DNA of 55,228 nt from contig CAXMNX010000048.1 in the NCBI GenBank assembly GCA_964194845.1, positions 1 to 55,228 of the forward strand, in the 5' to 3' direction. Each line of letters opens with the position of its first letter. Positions within the stretch are counted from its first letter, which is position 1. Shown here one piece after another: positions 1 through 8,302 of this stretch. The notes under the pieces are model-generated. The model made no database searches. It was given only the letters and a program-made list of their open reading frames with translations, and was not told the origin of the DNA. The position numbers were made by a program, and so were the translations under genes. The stretch is from CAXMNX01 sp964194845 (GTDB lineage Bacteria > Pseudomonadota > Alphaproteobacteria > Rhodobacterales > Rhodobacteraceae).

Positions 1-67
1 AGCTAAGGGTCCCCTGGTAATTGCAATATACTATCCTCATCTTGCATTTTAACCGGACGGATAGATC

Positions 68-721
68 ATGAATTACGTTAAGTACAAGCGAGTAAGTACA
101 AATAAACAAGGTAAGTCAGGATTAGGGTTAGAGGCACAAGAGCGTGACATTAACATTTACCTCTCAAACTATTCCGGTCCTGACGCTAAGATCGTAGCCG
201 ACTTCGTTGAAATACAAACAGGCTCCAAAGACAACCGTGAAGAATTGGCCAAAGCACTGGAAACATGCCGAAAGGAATGTGCAACGCTGCTTGTTTCCAA
301 GCTCGACAGGCTTAGCCGTAAAGTCTCATTCATTGCTCAGTTGATGGAAGACAAGAAGGTGAACTTCCGGGTCGCTCAAATGCCTCATGCCGATAAGTTC
401 CAACTCCATATCTACGCAGCCTTAGCCGAGCAGGAACGGGATTTCATCTCAAAGAGAACTAAGGCAGCGATGGCCGAGGCCAAGTTGAGGGGGCAAGTTT
501 TCGGTGGCAGACGTCCGGAGGCTGACGCAAGGCATGCCGCAGTAAGGGAAAGCGCGGATAGACACGCCCAGAAGGTCATCGGAGTGATCCAACCGATGCG
601 TGCTGCAGGATCAACACTGCAAGATATTGCTGACCAGCTGAATGAGATAGGTATTCCGACTGCTCGAGGTGGTCAGTGGCACCCTTCGACAGTGATGAGG
701 GTAATTCAACGGGTTGCGTAG
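68..721 (+). CDS. Serine recombinase (resolvase/invertase family)
   Basis: This 217-residue protein is a site-specific DNA recombinase of the serine (resolvase/invertase) family. The N-terminal YKRVSTNKQ motif places the nucleophilic serine at residue 10, and the later KLDRLSR and LAEQERDFISKRTK segments are typical of the catalytic core and the E helix. The C-terminal 50 residues (around TLQDIADQLNEIGIPTARG) look like a small helix-turn-helix DNA-binding domain. It is much shorter than large phage integrases, so it resembles a resolvase or invertase. The coding sequence is AT-richer than the core genes to the right and lies about 1.3 kb from the 3' end of tRNA-Thr, which suggests an island or mobile-element remnant. 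Whether it acts on sites in this window is unknown; no flanking recombination sites were found. Confidence 0.9.
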   Translation: MNYVKYKRVSTNKQGKSGLGLEAQERDINIYLSNYSGPDAKIVADFVEIQTGSKDNREELAKALETCRKECATLLVSKLDRLSRKVSFIAQLMEDKKVNFRVAQMPHADKFQLHIYAALAEQERDFISKRTKAAMAEAKLRGQVFGGRRPEADARHAAVRESADRHAQKVIGVIQPMRAAGSTLQDIADQLNEIGIPTARGGQWHPSTVMRVIQRVA

Positions 722-997
722 CAATATGCGCACCTTGCATCAGGCAACTATTTGAATTCATGTATTTTATTGGTCGAGAGCGTCAGCGTTTAGAGTCACC
801 AGGGCAACTCTACTTTGATCACACATCGCGGGGGGCCTCTATCCCACCATCGTTTTTCAACTCAACGGAGGGTATTAATGATCTATATCAAAGGCACACA
901 AATATAGTTTTATTTAGGAGTTACGACTTTCAATTCCAAATAGAATTGACGCGTGTTACTCTCTATTTACTGTCAAATTGATACTGGGGGTAATGTA

Positions 998-1663
998 ATG
1001 TCGAAAGTGAACAATTTTGGTGTTTTATTGGCGAGTTCTTTCTTGGTTTCCGCTTGTTCTACTGCCGACTTTGCGGCGGAGGATGCAGTCGCGAGAGGCA
1101 TCGAAATAGCCAACGGGATTTTTGACGAAACCATCACAGAGATGAACCCGGAAGACTTGCCAGAAGGCGTGGCTGTGCTAAATGGCGCGATGGCCCTTGT
1201 GACTGAAAGCAGTTTGCCAGGGCCATTGGCAGCAGCGGTTGAACAAGATGTGGCTGTTGGTGATCTGACGCTAACTGCCAATTTTGATGCAAGTACAATC
1301 GTCGGTGAGGCCACAGACTTTGGCCTCTATAATATTGTATTCGATGACGAAGCCCTTACGCTGACTTCTATGGAACTGGACCATTTGTTTGATGGCTCGT
1401 TGGATGTCGATGGTGATATTGCTGGGAGTGGATTTTTGGCCGACCTAACTGGGACGCTAGAGGACAACACGGGAGTAGACCAGGGTACATACGATGTCGA
1501 TGCTCTTATGACTGGGGCTTTTTTTGACGACGATGGCTCATTGCTCGCTGCAGGATTTGTTGAAGGAGGAGTTATTGCTACCCCGATCCTTGGAGACTTC
1601 GATGAGGGACCCGACGGCCTTTTCGGGGCGTTCTACGCTGAAGAAGGTGGCAATCTAAACTGA
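998..1663 (+). CDS. Putative surface lipoprotein, TbpB-like beta-barrel domain (tentative)
   Basis: This is a 221-residue predicted lipoprotein. The start at 998 gives a normal signal peptide ending in a lipobox (LVSAC, lipidated Cys20), whereas the longer open frame from 953 adds an implausible leader. The mature protein is acidic and rich in Asp, Gly and Ala. Its C-terminal half has alternating short strands, and the segments GTYDVDALMTGAFF and GLFGAFYAEEGGN resemble the G-x-F-x-G...E-x-G-G pattern of transferrin-binding-protein-type beta-barrel lipoproteins. That family link is an inference from pattern only. It lies in the AT-richer left region between the recombinase and tRNA-Thr, with no obvious operon partner. 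Function unknown. Confidence 0.7.
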   Translation: MSKVNNFGVLLASSFLVSACSTADFAAEDAVARGIEIANGIFDETITEMNPEDLPEGVAVLNGAMALVTESSLPGPLAAAVEQDVAVGDLTLTANFDASTIVGEATDFGLYNIVFDDEALTLTSMELDHLFDGSLDVDGDIAGSGFLADLTGTLEDNTGVDQGTYDVDALMTGAFFDDDGSLLAAGFVEGGVIATPILGDFDEGPDGLFGAFYAEEGGNLN

Positions 1664-1995
1664 ATAATATACTCGCTCCGATGAACGGGTAAAATAATCA
1701 ATCTGCGGTGTGCTTGAATATAGTGCATCGCAGATTTCTCTGAGTCAGTAACTTGTACAAAATCGCTTCTCAGGTTTTCACTTTTGGCAGATAGTCTTTT
1801 CAGACCAGGCGAATTCCAAGCCGCTTAATATCATATAGTTACTTGAATGGGGTTGTTCGCCCGCCACTAAAGCTCGGTTGGTAGTGCTTCATGCACAGGC
1901 ATCTGTGACACCGCGAAGCGTGATTTCCTGCCTACTATATGTCTACTGCTATAAAAACTGTAATGAATTAAATTGTGCTAACCTATTGATTTTAC
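1664..1995. other. Non-coding AT-rich stretch next to tRNA-Thr
   Basis: About 330 bases between the lipoprotein stop and the tRNA-Thr 3' end hold no convincing reading frame. The composition is clearly AT-richer than DNA to the right of the tRNA. I looked here and further left for a second copy of the tRNA 3' end, as expected for an integrated element's attachment site, and found none. Confidence 0.6.
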
Positions 1996-2071
1996 TGGTG
2001 CCCCCACACGGACTCGAACCGCGGACCTCCTGATTACAAATCAGATGCTCTACCAGCTGAGCTATAGGGGC
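1996..2071 (-). tRNA. tRNA-Thr (anticodon TGT)
   Basis: On the minus strand this 76-base stretch folds as a complete tRNA. The acceptor arm is GCCCCTA paired with TGGGGGC, the D arm carries AGCTCAGCTGGTAGAGC, the anticodon stem-loop is CTGATTTGTAATCAG with anticodon TGT (reads ACA), and the T arm contains GGTTCGAGTCC. The discriminator A and the CCA end are encoded (plus-strand 1996-1999). Its 3' end faces the AT-rich accessory region, the usual orientation when a tRNA gene serves as an integration target. Confidence 0.97.
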
Positions 2072-2115
2072 ACGCGCGTTCGTCTAAGCGCTTGGATTGT
2101 GCCACGCAAGTTTTT

Positions 2116-3777
2116 TCAGACCCGTCTGGTCATTGCGCGGGCCACAAGCGCCACTGCCACAAGGCTGACGCCGATGATCAGCAGTGCTGACGGCGCGGCA
2201 TCGGCCACTTTTTCCAGGCTTGCCTGCTCAAAACTTCGCGTGGCCAGGGTATTGAAATTAAAGGGGCGCAGCAAAAGCGTGGCGGGCAGTTCCTTCACAC
2301 AATCGACAAATACCAGCAGCAGCGCGGTCGCCACAGAGCCTCGCATGAGCGGTAAATAAACACGCCGAAGCGTCCCGCCCGCGCTTTGCCCCAGATTTCG
2401 TGCAGCCAGCGGCAGGTTTGGGGCAATTCGCCCCATCGCTGCGTCCGCCGCACCCTGCCCGATCGCGAAAAACCGAACAACATAGGCATAGATAAGAACC
2501 GCCGGTCCGCCAGTTAGCAAAAGCCCGAGATCCCAGTTGGTCAGCCACAAAAGCGCATCCGCCAGCACGTTGTCAAACGTCGCCAGCGGGATCAAAAGAC
2601 CAACCGCCAAAACTGCTCCGGGTGCGGCATATCCGATGGTCGTCAGCGGCAGCAAAACCCGTGGCAACGACCTGCCGGAAAGCCGGACGCCGTAGACCAT
2701 GAAAGTCGCCGCGCTGACGGTTACCACGGCCGCAATCCCACCCACCATCAATGTATTCGTCAGCGCCTCGGTCAGTCCCGGCGCAAACCAACGGTCTGGC
2801 CGTGTCAGCGCATGTCGACCCAGGACTGCGACAGGAAGAACAAAACCGGCCAGAAAAGGCAGCGTGCAGGCAATGGTGGCGAGCCAGGCCACCCGTCCGG
2901 TCAGTGTCACGCGCGCGGGATGTCGTTCTTGCCGTGACGTATTGAAAAACCGCGCCCTTCTGCGGCTAATCTTCTCCAGCGCGACCAGCGCGAAGATCAA
3001 CGCCAGAATGACTGTCGCCAGTTGCGCCGCACCACCGACATTCCCGGCTTCCAGCCAGACCGTGAAAATTCCGGTGGTCAGCGTTTGCACGCCAAAAAAA
3101 TCTACTGTGCCAAAGTCGTTGACCGTTTCCATCATGACGATCGCGGCGCCGGCAAATATTGCCGGTCGCGCCAGCGGCAACCCGACCCGAAAGAACAGCC
3201 GCAACCCGCCTGCCCCAAGCGCGCGCGCGACTTCGTGGGCCGAGCCCGATTGCTCGCGAAATCCGGCGCGGCTTAGCAAATACACATAAGGATAAAGCGA
3301 TGCCGACAGAACGAATATCGCGCCGCCGCGTGACCGAAACTCGGGAAACCAATAATCGCGCGCGCTTTGCCAGCCGAAAAGATCGCGCAACGCGGTCTGA
3401 ACCGGACCGGCAAATTCAAGAAAATCGACAAGCGCATAGGCCCCCAGATACCCGGGCACCGCCAGCGGCGTCAGCAGCAGCCACTCCAGAACCCGCGATC
3501 CCGGGAACCGGTGCATCACGACAAGCCAGGCTGTTGCCGCACCTACACTTGCCGATATCACGGCGACAAAACCCATGATGACCAGGGTATTTTCCAGATA
3601 CCTTGGAAACGTTGTCGCCATCAGGTGCGGCCAGATATTCTCGGTCGGCGTGGCCGCAATCCAGAATACCGACAATATTGGCAACAAGACCAGTGCTGCA
3701 AGCACCAGACCGCCAAGCGACCAGGCTTCAATGCGGGGCAGCGCAGTTCCTGATTGTTGAGTCTTTTCGTCAGTCAT
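2116..3777 (-). CDS. Iron(III)-type ABC transporter permease (FbpB/SfuB family)
   Basis: This 553-residue inner-membrane permease has two fused binding-protein-dependent transport domains, as in FbpB/SfuB/ThiP-type permeases. Each half has an EAA-like cytoplasmic loop, EVARALGAGGLRLFFRVGLP in the first and ARNLGQSAGGTLRRVYLPL in the second, where the ATPase would dock. The length fits the family. The ATG at 3777 follows a GGAG ribosome binding site. The substrate is most likely ferric iron, but thiamine-type permeases share this architecture. No binding protein or ATPase gene is adjacent: tRNA-Thr lies downstream and a divergent unrelated gene lies upstream. The partners must be elsewhere or were lost at the island boundary. 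Confidence 0.88.
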   Translation of the reverse strand: MTDEKTQQSGTALPRIEAWSLGGLVLAALVLLPILSVFWIAATPTENIWPHLMATTFPRYLENTLVIMGFVAVISASVGAATAWLVVMHRFPGSRVLEWLLLTPLAVPGYLGAYALVDFLEFAGPVQTALRDLFGWQSARDYWFPEFRSRGGAIFVLSASLYPYVYLLSRAGFREQSGSAHEVARALGAGGLRLFFRVGLPLARPAIFAGAAIVMMETVNDFGTVDFFGVQTLTTGIFTVWLEAGNVGGAAQLATVILALIFALVALEKISRRRARFFNTSRQERHPARVTLTGRVAWLATIACTLPFLAGFVLPVAVLGRHALTRPDRWFAPGLTEALTNTLMVGGIAAVVTVSAATFMVYGVRLSGRSLPRVLLPLTTIGYAAPGAVLAVGLLIPLATFDNVLADALLWLTNWDLGLLLTGGPAVLIYAYVVRFFAIGQGAADAAMGRIAPNLPLAARNLGQSAGGTLRRVYLPLMRGSVATALLLVFVDCVKELPATLLLRPFNFNTLATRSFEQASLEKVADAAPSALLIIGVSLVAVALVARAMTRRV

Positions 3778-3867
3778 CTCTGCTCCGCCCTAGCCCGAAA
3801 CGACTTTCCCTGTCCAGTCACCACCGCTAGTCTGGCCCCGAGGCAGTATGGGCAATTTGCCAGGGAC

Positions 3868-4740
3868 ATGCAGATCCTATTTCATCTGGGCGCGCACTGC
3901 ACCGATGGTGGTCTTCTGATCCGGTCGGTATTGCGTAACCGAGCGGTGTTGTCGCGCGAGGGCGTTGGCGTGCCGGGGCCAAGCCGGTATCGCGAACTGC
4001 TGGGCAATGTCTCAACATCGCTTCGCGGCGAAGTGGCAAGCGACGACACCGAAGCCATGCTTCTTGAAGCGATATGCGACGACGACACGGTCGAGCGTAT
4101 CATTCTGTCGAACGAAAATTTTCTCTGTCGCGGCAACAAGGCACTGACCGAAGACGGGCTTTATCCCAAGGTTGGAAAATCCGCCTGGCTTAGAAATTGC
4201 TTTCCCGGTCATCGCGTCGAATTTGCCCTGGCAACGCGAAACCCTGCGACATTTGTACCCGACCTGATGGCGCGCCTTTCGGAAGACGATCGCGGACAAG
4301 TCCTGTCCAATCTGCATCTGGACCGGCTTTCGTGGGCGGACGCGATCGCCGAAATTATCGAGGCGAATCCCGACTGCCCGGTCATTGTCTGGAGCCACGA
4401 GGACACGCCGATCATCTGGTCAGAAATCTTGCGTGAATTGACCGCCCACTATCCATTCACCGAATTGGACGGCGGGCTCGATATGGTGGAACAGATCATG
4501 TCCGACGAAGGGATCGCGAAACTAACGGATTTTCTAAGTAGCCACACCGACATATCCGAAGCCCGCCGCCGCCAGACCATCGCGGCGTTTCTGGACGTAC
4601 ACGGACTTTCCGACAAAATCGAAGAAGAAATTGATTTGCCCGGCTGGACAGATGAGACCATCGCGCGCCTGTCCGAGGCCTATGAAGAAGACCTGGCGCA
4701 AGTTGCCAAGCTGCCCGGTGTGACGTTCATCGAACCCTGA
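3868..4740 (+). CDS. Hypothetical protein, sulfotransferase-like N-terminus
   Basis: This 290-residue protein begins MQILFHLGAHCTD, which resembles the FHIGAHKTGTT phosphosulfate-binding loop of sulfotransferase-like P-loop proteins. Here the loop lacks the usual Lys-x-Gly-Thr-Thr, so binding of a sulfate donor is doubtful. The sequence is soluble, mostly helical and acidic towards the C-terminus, without membrane segments. I chose the ATG at 3868 because the family motif starts there; the open frame reaches back to 3754 but would run into the promoter region of the divergent permease gene. Similar proteins are, to my recollection, common in Roseobacter genomes but uncharacterised. Confidence 0.7.
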   Translation: MQILFHLGAHCTDGGLLIRSVLRNRAVLSREGVGVPGPSRYRELLGNVSTSLRGEVASDDTEAMLLEAICDDDTVERIILSNENFLCRGNKALTEDGLYPKVGKSAWLRNCFPGHRVEFALATRNPATFVPDLMARLSEDDRGQVLSNLHLDRLSWADAIAEIIEANPDCPVIVWSHEDTPIIWSEILRELTAHYPFTELDGGLDMVEQIMSDEGIAKLTDFLSSHTDISEARRRQTIAAFLDVHGLSDKIEEEIDLPGWTDETIARLSEAYEEDLAQVAKLPGVTFIEP

Positions 4741-4785
4741 TTTTCGAACAGCCCACGCCCGCCGGTTGACTGCCGACCAAATCAG

Positions 4786-5043
4786 TCACATGCCCAGCGC
4801 TTCCTTATACATCTCAAGAACCGCTTCTTCTTCGGCGATGTCGTCCTTATCGCGTTTTCTGAGCGAGATGACTTTTCGCATGACTTTGGTGTCGTATCCG
4901 CGCCCCTTGGCCTCGGCCATGACTTCTTTTTGTTGATCTGCTATGTCGCGTTTTTCCGCCTCAAGCCGTTCGAGACGCTCGATAAATTGCCGGAGCTCGC
5001 CCGCCGTCACCCGATAGCTTTGCTCGATAACACTGTCGTTCAT
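4786..5043 (-). CDS. gapR: GapR-family nucleoid-associated protein (DUF2312)
   Basis: This 85-residue protein is a DUF2312 family member. GapR of Caulobacter is a small coiled-coil protein that clamps overtwisted DNA ahead of replication and transcription and assists topoisomerases. Visible signatures are the N-terminal coiled coil LRQFIERLERLEAEKRDI, the central KGRGYDTKVMRKVISLRK segment, and the C-terminal EEEAVLEMYKEALG. Length matches the family. The ATG at 5043 is preceded by GGAAGG at good spacing; a TTG one codon upstream is less likely. It is monocistronic as far as can be seen. Confidence 0.93.
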   Translation of the reverse strand: MNDSVIEQSYRVTAGELRQFIERLERLEAEKRDIADQQKEVMAEAKGRGYDTKVMRKVISLRKRDKDDIAEEEAVLEMYKEALGM

Positions 5044-5163
5044 CAAATTACCTTCCTATCTCGTCGGGTCGTTGCCTATCGCCGCTACGATCCAGCATCA
5101 AGGTCTTGCGGGCGTCGCGCCTTCGCCCTAGGTCGGTTCCGGATATCTATTTGGGACATTTCC

Positions 5164-5379
5164 ATGCAGATGCTGGTTTGGATTGGCATTGTATTAACGC
5201 TTCTTGGCGTTGCGGGGCTGGTTTGGTGCGTGCTGATCGCGGTTCGTGCCAAACGCGAGGGCCTCAGCGACGCCGCGATGAAGTCCCGGCTTCAGAATGT
5301 CGTCGCGCTCAATATGGGGGCGCTGGCGGTATCCGCGCTGGGCCTGATGTGCGTCGTACTTGGGTTGGTATTGGCCTAG
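5164..5379 (+). CDS. Small two-helix membrane protein
   Basis: This 71-residue protein has two hydrophobic helices (about residues 3-27 and 47-70) around a short basic, polar loop (RAKREGLSDAAMKSR). The internal ATG at 5164 is taken as start because the upstream part of the open frame overlaps the gapR promoter region and reads as non-protein-like sequence. Its stop codon overlaps the stop of the convergent fatty-acid oxidation gene by four bases. The function is unknown; similar short membrane proteins are frequent in this group. Confidence 0.65.
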   Translation: MQMLVWIGIVLTLLGVAGLVWCVLIAVRAKREGLSDAAMKSRLQNVVALNMGALAVSALGLMCVVLGLVLA

Positions 5380-7430
5380 CTGTCAAGTGCAGCAAAGCTT
5401 TGTCCGGCCTTGATTAAATCCTGAAACACAGGCGACGGTGGTGACAGCCTGGATGATGTCTGCGACATCTCCATCAGCAACTGGCGAACCTCCGCCAAAC
5501 CAATCAGATCAGCGGCGAACATCACACCGCCTGTGCGCCGCGCAAATCCCAGCCCGTGGATCGCCACCATGTCGATATCCGAGGGCGTTTTCGCAATTCC
5601 CTCCGCCAAAAGCTGCGCACCCGCTCCGGCCATCGCAGCGACACAGCGCAATCGGACCTCGCCGTCATCAAAGGAGCGCGCTTTCTTGCCCATCTTCGCC
5701 CTGGCTTTATCAATCAAAGCCAAGACATCCGGGTCCTCGACGCCTTTTCGGCCGTTTTCATTATATAAGTAGAACCCGCGCCCATTTTCGCGGCCAAGCC
5801 GCCCGGATTCTGCAAGCTGCGCGCCCAGATCCGCCTCCTGGCGCTGGCGTCTGGCCTTCGACAGCCCCTCGGCGTCGCGCCAGGCAAATGATCCAAGCGG
5901 CAAACCCCAATCCTGCAAGGCGGCATCAACCTGCGAGATGCGCGCACCGTCCTCGACGCATACGTCCGCCGCGGCGTGCAGCGCATCGGTGATGTGCTGA
6001 CCGATCCCGTCCTGACCGGGCCCGGTTTCAATTACCAGCCGATCCAGTTTCCGCGCCAGCGCGCGGGCCGTTGAAAGCGCGCGCGGCGCCGTTTCCTTGC
6101 TTGGAATTATCTCAGCCAGACGGTTCTTTTTCATCCCCGGATACAGCCGCAGCCCCACCACATCACCCGGTCGGCGCGTCGCGGCGGCGACGGTTGCGAC
6201 GTCAACAACTTCAGACCCGGTCGCCAGCACCGCGCCCGCTTTCATGATCCCGTCCAGTTCGGCGATAACTGATCGTGGAACCGAGGGGCCGGGATCAATG
6301 ATTACATCCGCGTCGGCCAGGGTTGCGAAGCCCACGACCGCGTTAAGTCGGTCCAGCGTCGCCTCGACGGCATCTTCCTTCAGCTTCCCGGCGGCGACCT
6401 GCGCATCGTAATGTTTGATGATCCGGTTAACGCCGGCTTCAAGTGCTGCGTCGTTTTTCTCGGCCACCGATACGGAAAACCCGGCATCAAGGCAGGCCAC
6501 CGCAATTTCGCTGCCGATCCCGCGCGCCCCGATCAGCCCGATTGACGACAGCGGTCGCGAGGGCGTTCGGCCTTCGATCTTCGACGCGGTTGCAAGGCGC
6601 CGCTCGGCGGCAAAAACATGGCGGAGCGACCGCGAGTGGTCTGATCCGACCAGGTCTTCGAAGGCCGCTGCTTCAAGTCCGCGCCCGACGTGATAGGGCA
6701 GCAGAAGTGCGGCCTCGATGCACTCGATCAGCCTGAGCGGCGCGTCCAGCGGCGACATCGACGCGGCACGCCGGTGTTCAGCCACGGCCTCCAGAAACGC
6801 ACCGCCATCACCCAACCGATCCCGCCGCGCGGAGCTTCGCTGAAGCGGTGTTCCCTGCTTGGCCAGGTTCCGCGCGTGCTGAGCTGCGGCTTCAACAATG
6901 TCGCTGTCGGTCAGTTCGTCCACCAGGCCAAGCTTGGCGGCAGACGCCCCGTTCACCGACCGTCCGCTAAGCAGCATTTTCAGGGCGGCAAGCCCGCCGA
7001 CGACTTTCGGCAGGCGCTGCGTCCCACCCGCGCCCGGGACCAGGCCGATAGTTATTTCCGGAGCGCCCAGGCGGGCCGACGGACTTGCCACACGCGCGTG
7101 CGCGGCCAAAGCCAGTTCCAACCCGTTACCCAACGCCGGACCCGCGATCGCGGCAACCACCGGTTTTTCGCAGGCTTCAATCTGATCGCACAACGCCGCC
7201 AATTCGGGCGCTTCAACCCCGTCGCCAGATGCAGCGTCCAGCCCGGTGCCCATCGCAAAAGCCCCGCCGGTGCCTGCAATGACGATCGCATTGCATTCGG
7301 GATCTTTTTCAGCCGTTTCCAGCGCATCTTGAATGATCTGGCGAACTTCAGGCGTCAGAACCCCGCTTGGCGGGTTTGCGATCACCACAACCGCGACGTC
7401 GCCGTGCTGCGCGCTTGCGTTGTCTTTCAT
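5376..7430 (-). CDS. Bifunctional enoyl-CoA hydratase / 3-hydroxyacyl-CoA dehydrogenase (FadB/FadJ-like)
   Basis: This trifunctional-type alpha subunit of beta-oxidation hydrates trans-2-enoyl-CoA and oxidises L-3-hydroxyacyl-CoA. The N-terminal 190 residues are a crotonase fold: AGPALGNGLELALAAHARVA and the GLVPGAGGTQRLPKVVG helix, with the catalytic Glu region. About residues 290-470 form the NAD-binding dehydrogenase domain (IGLIGARGIGSEIAVACLDAGF), followed by the C-terminal 3HCDH domains. At 684 residues it is close to the family norm. The start is uncertain: I use the ATG at 7430, but ATG 7454 and TTG 7487 are in frame upstream. No thiolase gene is adjacent, so the partner is encoded elsewhere. 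The normally conserved His-Pro of the dehydrogenase core is not obvious (ideally a ...HFFNP motif; here VGLRLYPG). Confidence 0.88.
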   Translation of the reverse strand: MKDNASAQHGDVAVVVIANPPSGVLTPEVRQIIQDALETAEKDPECNAIVIAGTGGAFAMGTGLDAASGDGVEAPELAALCDQIEACEKPVVAAIAGPALGNGLELALAAHARVASPSARLGAPEITIGLVPGAGGTQRLPKVVGGLAALKMLLSGRSVNGASAAKLGLVDELTDSDIVEAAAQHARNLAKQGTPLQRSSARRDRLGDGGAFLEAVAEHRRAASMSPLDAPLRLIECIEAALLLPYHVGRGLEAAAFEDLVGSDHSRSLRHVFAAERRLATASKIEGRTPSRPLSSIGLIGARGIGSEIAVACLDAGFSVSVAEKNDAALEAGVNRIIKHYDAQVAAGKLKEDAVEATLDRLNAVVGFATLADADVIIDPGPSVPRSVIAELDGIMKAGAVLATGSEVVDVATVAAATRRPGDVVGLRLYPGMKKNRLAEIIPSKETAPRALSTARALARKLDRLVIETGPGQDGIGQHITDALHAAADVCVEDGARISQVDAALQDWGLPLGSFAWRDAEGLSKARRQRQEADLGAQLAESGRLGRENGRGFYLYNENGRKGVEDPDVLALIDKARAKMGKKARSFDDGEVRLRCVAAMAGAGAQLLAEGIAKTPSDIDMVAIHGLGFARRTGGVMFAADLIGLAEVRQLLMEMSQTSSRLSPPSPVFQDLIKAGQSFAALDS

Positions 7431-7521
7431 TTCGACCCTGTCTGCCCGGCCCATATGGTTTTCTACGCCATATCTGGCGAAACTCAAGCAACGTCACATG
7501 ATGCGCGCCACGCCTTGGGCG

Positions 7522-7746
7522 TCAGACAGGCACATTATCCCAAAGATCGTCTTCGGATTCGTCCTCGCTAACCGCCACCTTTGAAGGTGTGGCGCGCGGA
7601 ATAACCATGGTCACGATATCCGGGGCTGCAATTTTGCGTTTCAGAAGCGCCTTGACGTCGTTAGCGCGCGTCGGATCGGCAACCAGTGCATCGACAATTT
7701 TGTCAACTTCATCCTGATTTTGAACGTGTTCTGTTTCTTTATTCAT
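7522..7746 (-). CDS. Small conserved-looking hypothetical protein
   Basis: This 74-residue soluble protein has a helical N-terminal half (DEVDKIVDALVADPTRANDVKALLKRK) and an acidic C-terminus (SEDESEDDLWDNVPV). The ATG at 7746 follows a strong AGGAGG ribosome binding site at ideal spacing, the main support for it being real. It lies between the fatty-acid oxidation gene and the sulfur regulator, all on the minus strand. No domain is recognised. Confidence 0.6.
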   Translation of the reverse strand: MNKETEHVQNQDEVDKIVDALVADPTRANDVKALLKRKIAAPDIVTMVIPRATPSKVAVSEDESEDDLWDNVPV

Positions 7747-7878
7747 CGGGTCCTCCTGTGGGTTCCGGCCCTCGTTTCCGGAGGTCTTTTAGTTGGGTTA
7801 TGCAACACGGATGCAACAAACGTATCGCCCCCACCCTTCACTGATTATTTTCACACCCTGACGACACAATATTCAGTT

Positions 7879-8235
7879 TTAAACGATGTCGTCGGGCGTG
7901 CTGCAAAACTGCTCGTATAATACCTGCAAAACCGGTGTGACGCGCGGATCTGAAAGCGAATAATAAACCACCCGTCCTTCGCGCCGCGCCGTTACCAGTC
8001 CTTCGGACCTTAGCCGCGCCAGCTGTTGCGAAACGTAAGCCTGCCCAAGATCCAGCGCGCTTTCCAGCTCGCCAACGCTCAATTCGCCCTCGACAAGTTG
8101 GCAAAGTAGCAAAAGCCGCGACGGGTTCGATAATGCGCGCATATAACCAGCGGCTTCTTCCGCTGATTTTGCCATGGCAATTTGCATTTGCGCCTTCTCG
8201 TTCGGCAGGTTGTGTCGGTCCAGTGTATCTGGCAT
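7879..8235 (-). CDS. ArsR-family persulfide-responsive repressor (BigR/SqrR-like)
   Basis: This 118-residue winged-helix regulator is of the ArsR family. The pattern fits the BigR/SqrR subgroup, which senses reactive sulfur by forming a di- or polysulfide bond between two cysteines: Cys45 in LLLLCQLVEG at the start of the DNA-binding fold and Cys111 in YEQFC near the C-terminus are the only cysteines and sit where the subgroup has them. The recognition helix is GQAYVSQQLARLRSEGLV. I use the ATG at 8235 (MPDTLDRHN); an upstream ATG would extend into the operator region. It is divergent from a persulfide dioxygenase-like gene and two sulfur-transport genes, matching BigR/SqrR gene neighbourhoods. 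Confidence 0.9.
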   Translation of the reverse strand: MPDTLDRHNLPNEKAQMQIAMAKSAEEAAGYMRALSNPSRLLLLCQLVEGELSVGELESALDLGQAYVSQQLARLRSEGLVTARREGRVVYYSLSDPRVTPVLQVLYEQFCSTPDDIV

Positions 8236-8243
8236 CTTATATA

Positions 8244-8253
8244 TCAATATTGA
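8244..8253. promoter_or_regulatory. Candidate sulfur-regulator operator (palindrome)
   Basis: The 67-base intergenic region between the divergent ArsR-type gene and the hydrolase gene is strongly AT-rich and contains the perfect 10-base palindrome TCAATATTGA. BigR-type regulators bind AT-rich inverted repeats in exactly this position to repress both directions. The exact operator limits are inferred. Confidence 0.4.
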
Positions 8254-8302
8254 AATGTTTAAGTATTTATCGGTGGTCAATTATGATCCAAAGGACGACA
8301 GA

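Noticed and set aside
676..981. 101-residue reading frame after the recombinase
   Set aside because: It overlaps the recombinase end in another phase, has no ribosome binding site and reads as random composition.
1..1995. Search for a duplicate of the tRNA-Thr 3' end as attachment site
   Set aside because: No second copy was found in the window; the partner site, if any, is further left.
3754..3867. N-terminal extension of the sulfotransferase-like protein
   Set aside because: The extension covers the promoter region of the divergent permease gene and the family-like motif starts at 3868.
5438..7571. Several long plus-strand frames opposite the beta-oxidation gene
   Set aside because: They are mirror frames of a GC-rich coding strand, rich in Arg and Pro, without motifs.
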